Origin: Chloroflexota bacterium | Lineage (GTDB): Bacteria > Chloroflexota > UBA11872 | NCBI GenBank assembly: GCA_026707585.1 | Contig: JAPOWQ010000041.1 | Coordinates: 1-64,000, forward strand | Direction of reading: 5' to 3' | Length of the DNA stretch: 64,000 nucleotides | In this document: piece after piece, positions 63,056-64,000 of the stretch | How the letters are laid out: each line of letters opens with the position of its first letter | How positions within the stretch are numbered: position 1 is the first letter of the stretch | Position numbers and translations under genes: made by a program | Notes under the pieces: model-generated | What the model saw: the letters and a program-made list of their open reading frames with translations, nothing else | Told to the model about the DNA's origin: nothing | Databases searched by the model: none

Positions 63056-63886
63056 CTAGCCGTCGGACTTGCGGGCGACGAGGAGGAAGGAACCGAGGAG
63101 GCGGCGGATGGTGGGGAGGTCGTCGCCAAAGCGCCAGGTGGCGGTGCTGGGGAACTCCTGGAGGCTCTCGATGCGAAGGCCGGCGCCAGCGACGCTGGTC
63201 ACGATGTCGCCGAGAGTCCGGCTGAACTCCCACCTGGGTTCCGGGGCGTCTTCGGCGCCGGCGAAATGCCGCCAGCCGGAGGTGCGGCGGGGCTGGCGGT
63301 CGAAGTAGTCGCCGACGATGGCGATGGAGCCGTCGTGAACCTCGAGGTTGCCGAGCTGTGGGTGCTCCTCATTGAGAATCAGGCGGCCGGAGGGTTTAAG
63401 CAGCTCATGGATCGACGCGGCCCAGCTTTCGAGATCGGGTAGCCATACGAGCGCGCCGCCGCCGGTATAGACGATGTCGAAGGTCCCGGGGGATAGTCGC
63501 TCCGGGCGAGTGCTGACGTCGGCGGCCAGGAAGTCGGCCCGGATTCCGGCCGCCTGGGCCTTGCGCCTGGCCAGGCCGATCTGCCTGGGGCTGATGTCGA
63601 CGCCCGTGACGTGAGCGCCCGCGTTGGCCCAGGAGAGCGTTTCTTCGCCGCTGCCGCACTGGAGGTGGCAGAGGCGCAGGCCGCGAACGTCGCCGGCCGC
63701 CTCCAACTCATGCTCCCGCAGCAGCGATCCGCCCCTCGCAAAGAAGTCGGCCGCCGGCCAGATGTCGTGTCGCCGTTCGGCTATGGCGTCCCAGGCGTCG
63801 CGGTTGGCGGCCGAGTACTTGTTCACGAGATTCTCGAGTCGCGGTGGATGGGCGGCGACGCTCCATTGTGACCGTTTGTGCACCAC
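63056..63886 (-). CDS. Class I SAM-dependent methyltransferase
   Basis: The sequence has a Rossmann methyltransferase core: motif I LRLCHLQCGSGEETLSWANA (Gly-x-Gly), acidic motif VTGVDISPRQIGLARRKA, ADFLAADVS and motif IV FDIVYTGGGALVWL. It would transfer a methyl group from SAM to an unknown small molecule. The start is uncertain: GTG 63886 gives 276 aa, while GTG 63826 (VNKYSAANRDAWD) begins at the conserved part. Neither has a strong ribosome-binding site. It converges with the higA-like gene. Confidence 0.88.
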   Translation of the reverse strand: MVHKRSQWSVAAHPPRLENLVNKYSAANRDAWDAIAERRHDIWPAADFFARGGSLLREHELEAAGDVRGLRLCHLQCGSGEETLSWANAGAHVTGVDISPRQIGLARRKAQAAGIRADFLAADVSTRPERLSPGTFDIVYTGGGALVWLPDLESWAASIHELLKPSGRLILNEEHPQLGNLEVHDGSIAIVGDYFDRQPRRTSGWRHFAGAEDAPEPRWEFSRTLGDIVTSVAGAGLRIESLQEFPSTATWRFGDDLPTIRRLLGSFLLVARKSDG

Positions 63887-64000
63887 GGCTGGACGGCTTG
63901 ACGCCAGCGATTCAGGCTAGGGTGAAACCTTTGCATAACGTTCCGCGTCCTCCAAGCTGTGGCCGCTCTCTCCCTCCTCTCCCCATGGGAGTGTCCAGAC

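Overview
The window is GC-rich bacterial chromosome. The gene set points to a Chloroflexota-type heterotroph, perhaps related to the marine or sponge-associated SAR202/Dehalococcoidia groups. The grounds are a PhyH dioxygenase pair, an enolase-superfamily dehydratase beside a sulfatase, DUF5069, a TGS-less ThrS, an Mrp without its CxxC and a giant Calx-beta/FnIII surface protein. The lineage is inferred from gene content; there is no rRNA or tRNA here to fix it.

Layout. 1-12916 (minus) is one open frame of at least 4,305 codons for a secreted modular protein: signal peptide, three near-identical FnIII units with Glu-Pro-Thr linkers, Calx-beta repeats, a cadherin/FnIII block, then about 18-20 more Calx-beta repeats. 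It runs off the left edge. Its promoter lies near 13250 and leaves a long leader. From there to 15784 the DNA is gene-poor, with decayed coding fragments. 15785-18315 holds SRAP, a beta-hydroxyacid dehydrogenase, DUF5069 and a small membrane protein. 18332-26419 is a regulated envelope unit: a MacAB-like adaptor/ATPase/permease operon, a histidine kinase and OmpR-type regulator transcribed divergently, and a secreted repeat protein. All three control regions carry arrays of TGCA spaced exactly 11 bp, so they look like one regulon.

26638-35152 holds catabolic and accessory genes: DUF1697, aldo/keto reductase, rhamnonate-dehydratase-like enzyme, sulfatase, metallophosphatase, a superinfection-immunity-like small membrane protein, class III aminotransferase and a PhyH dioxygenase. 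35443-39421 contains an NADH dehydrogenase type 2 with an extra N-terminal membrane module, coupled to a protein made of three more copies of what looks like the same module. 39422-40578 has a broken NYN-domain gene between hairpin elements. 40579-45797 has FAH hydrolase, 3-hydroxyacyl-CoA dehydrogenase, a second PhyH gene with a coupled partner, a sugar isomerase-like TIM barrel and an SGNH hydrolase.

45882-63886 is mainly housekeeping: PolX, SDR, Mrp, Apt, FmdB, DinG, Obg, ThrS, SDR, SurE, M32 carboxypeptidase, an Eis-like acetyltransferase, a solitary HigA-like regulator and a methyltransferase. Just downstream of dinG lie three tandem copies of a small membrane coiled-coil gene whose duplicated unit carries the 3' end of dinG.

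The most notable points are the 11-bp TGCA regulon, the NDH-2/membrane-module pair, the dinG-linked triplication, and three genes (dehydratase, 3-hydroxyacyl-CoA dehydrogenase, dinG) whose conserved N-termini lie upstream of any ATG, GTG or TTG.
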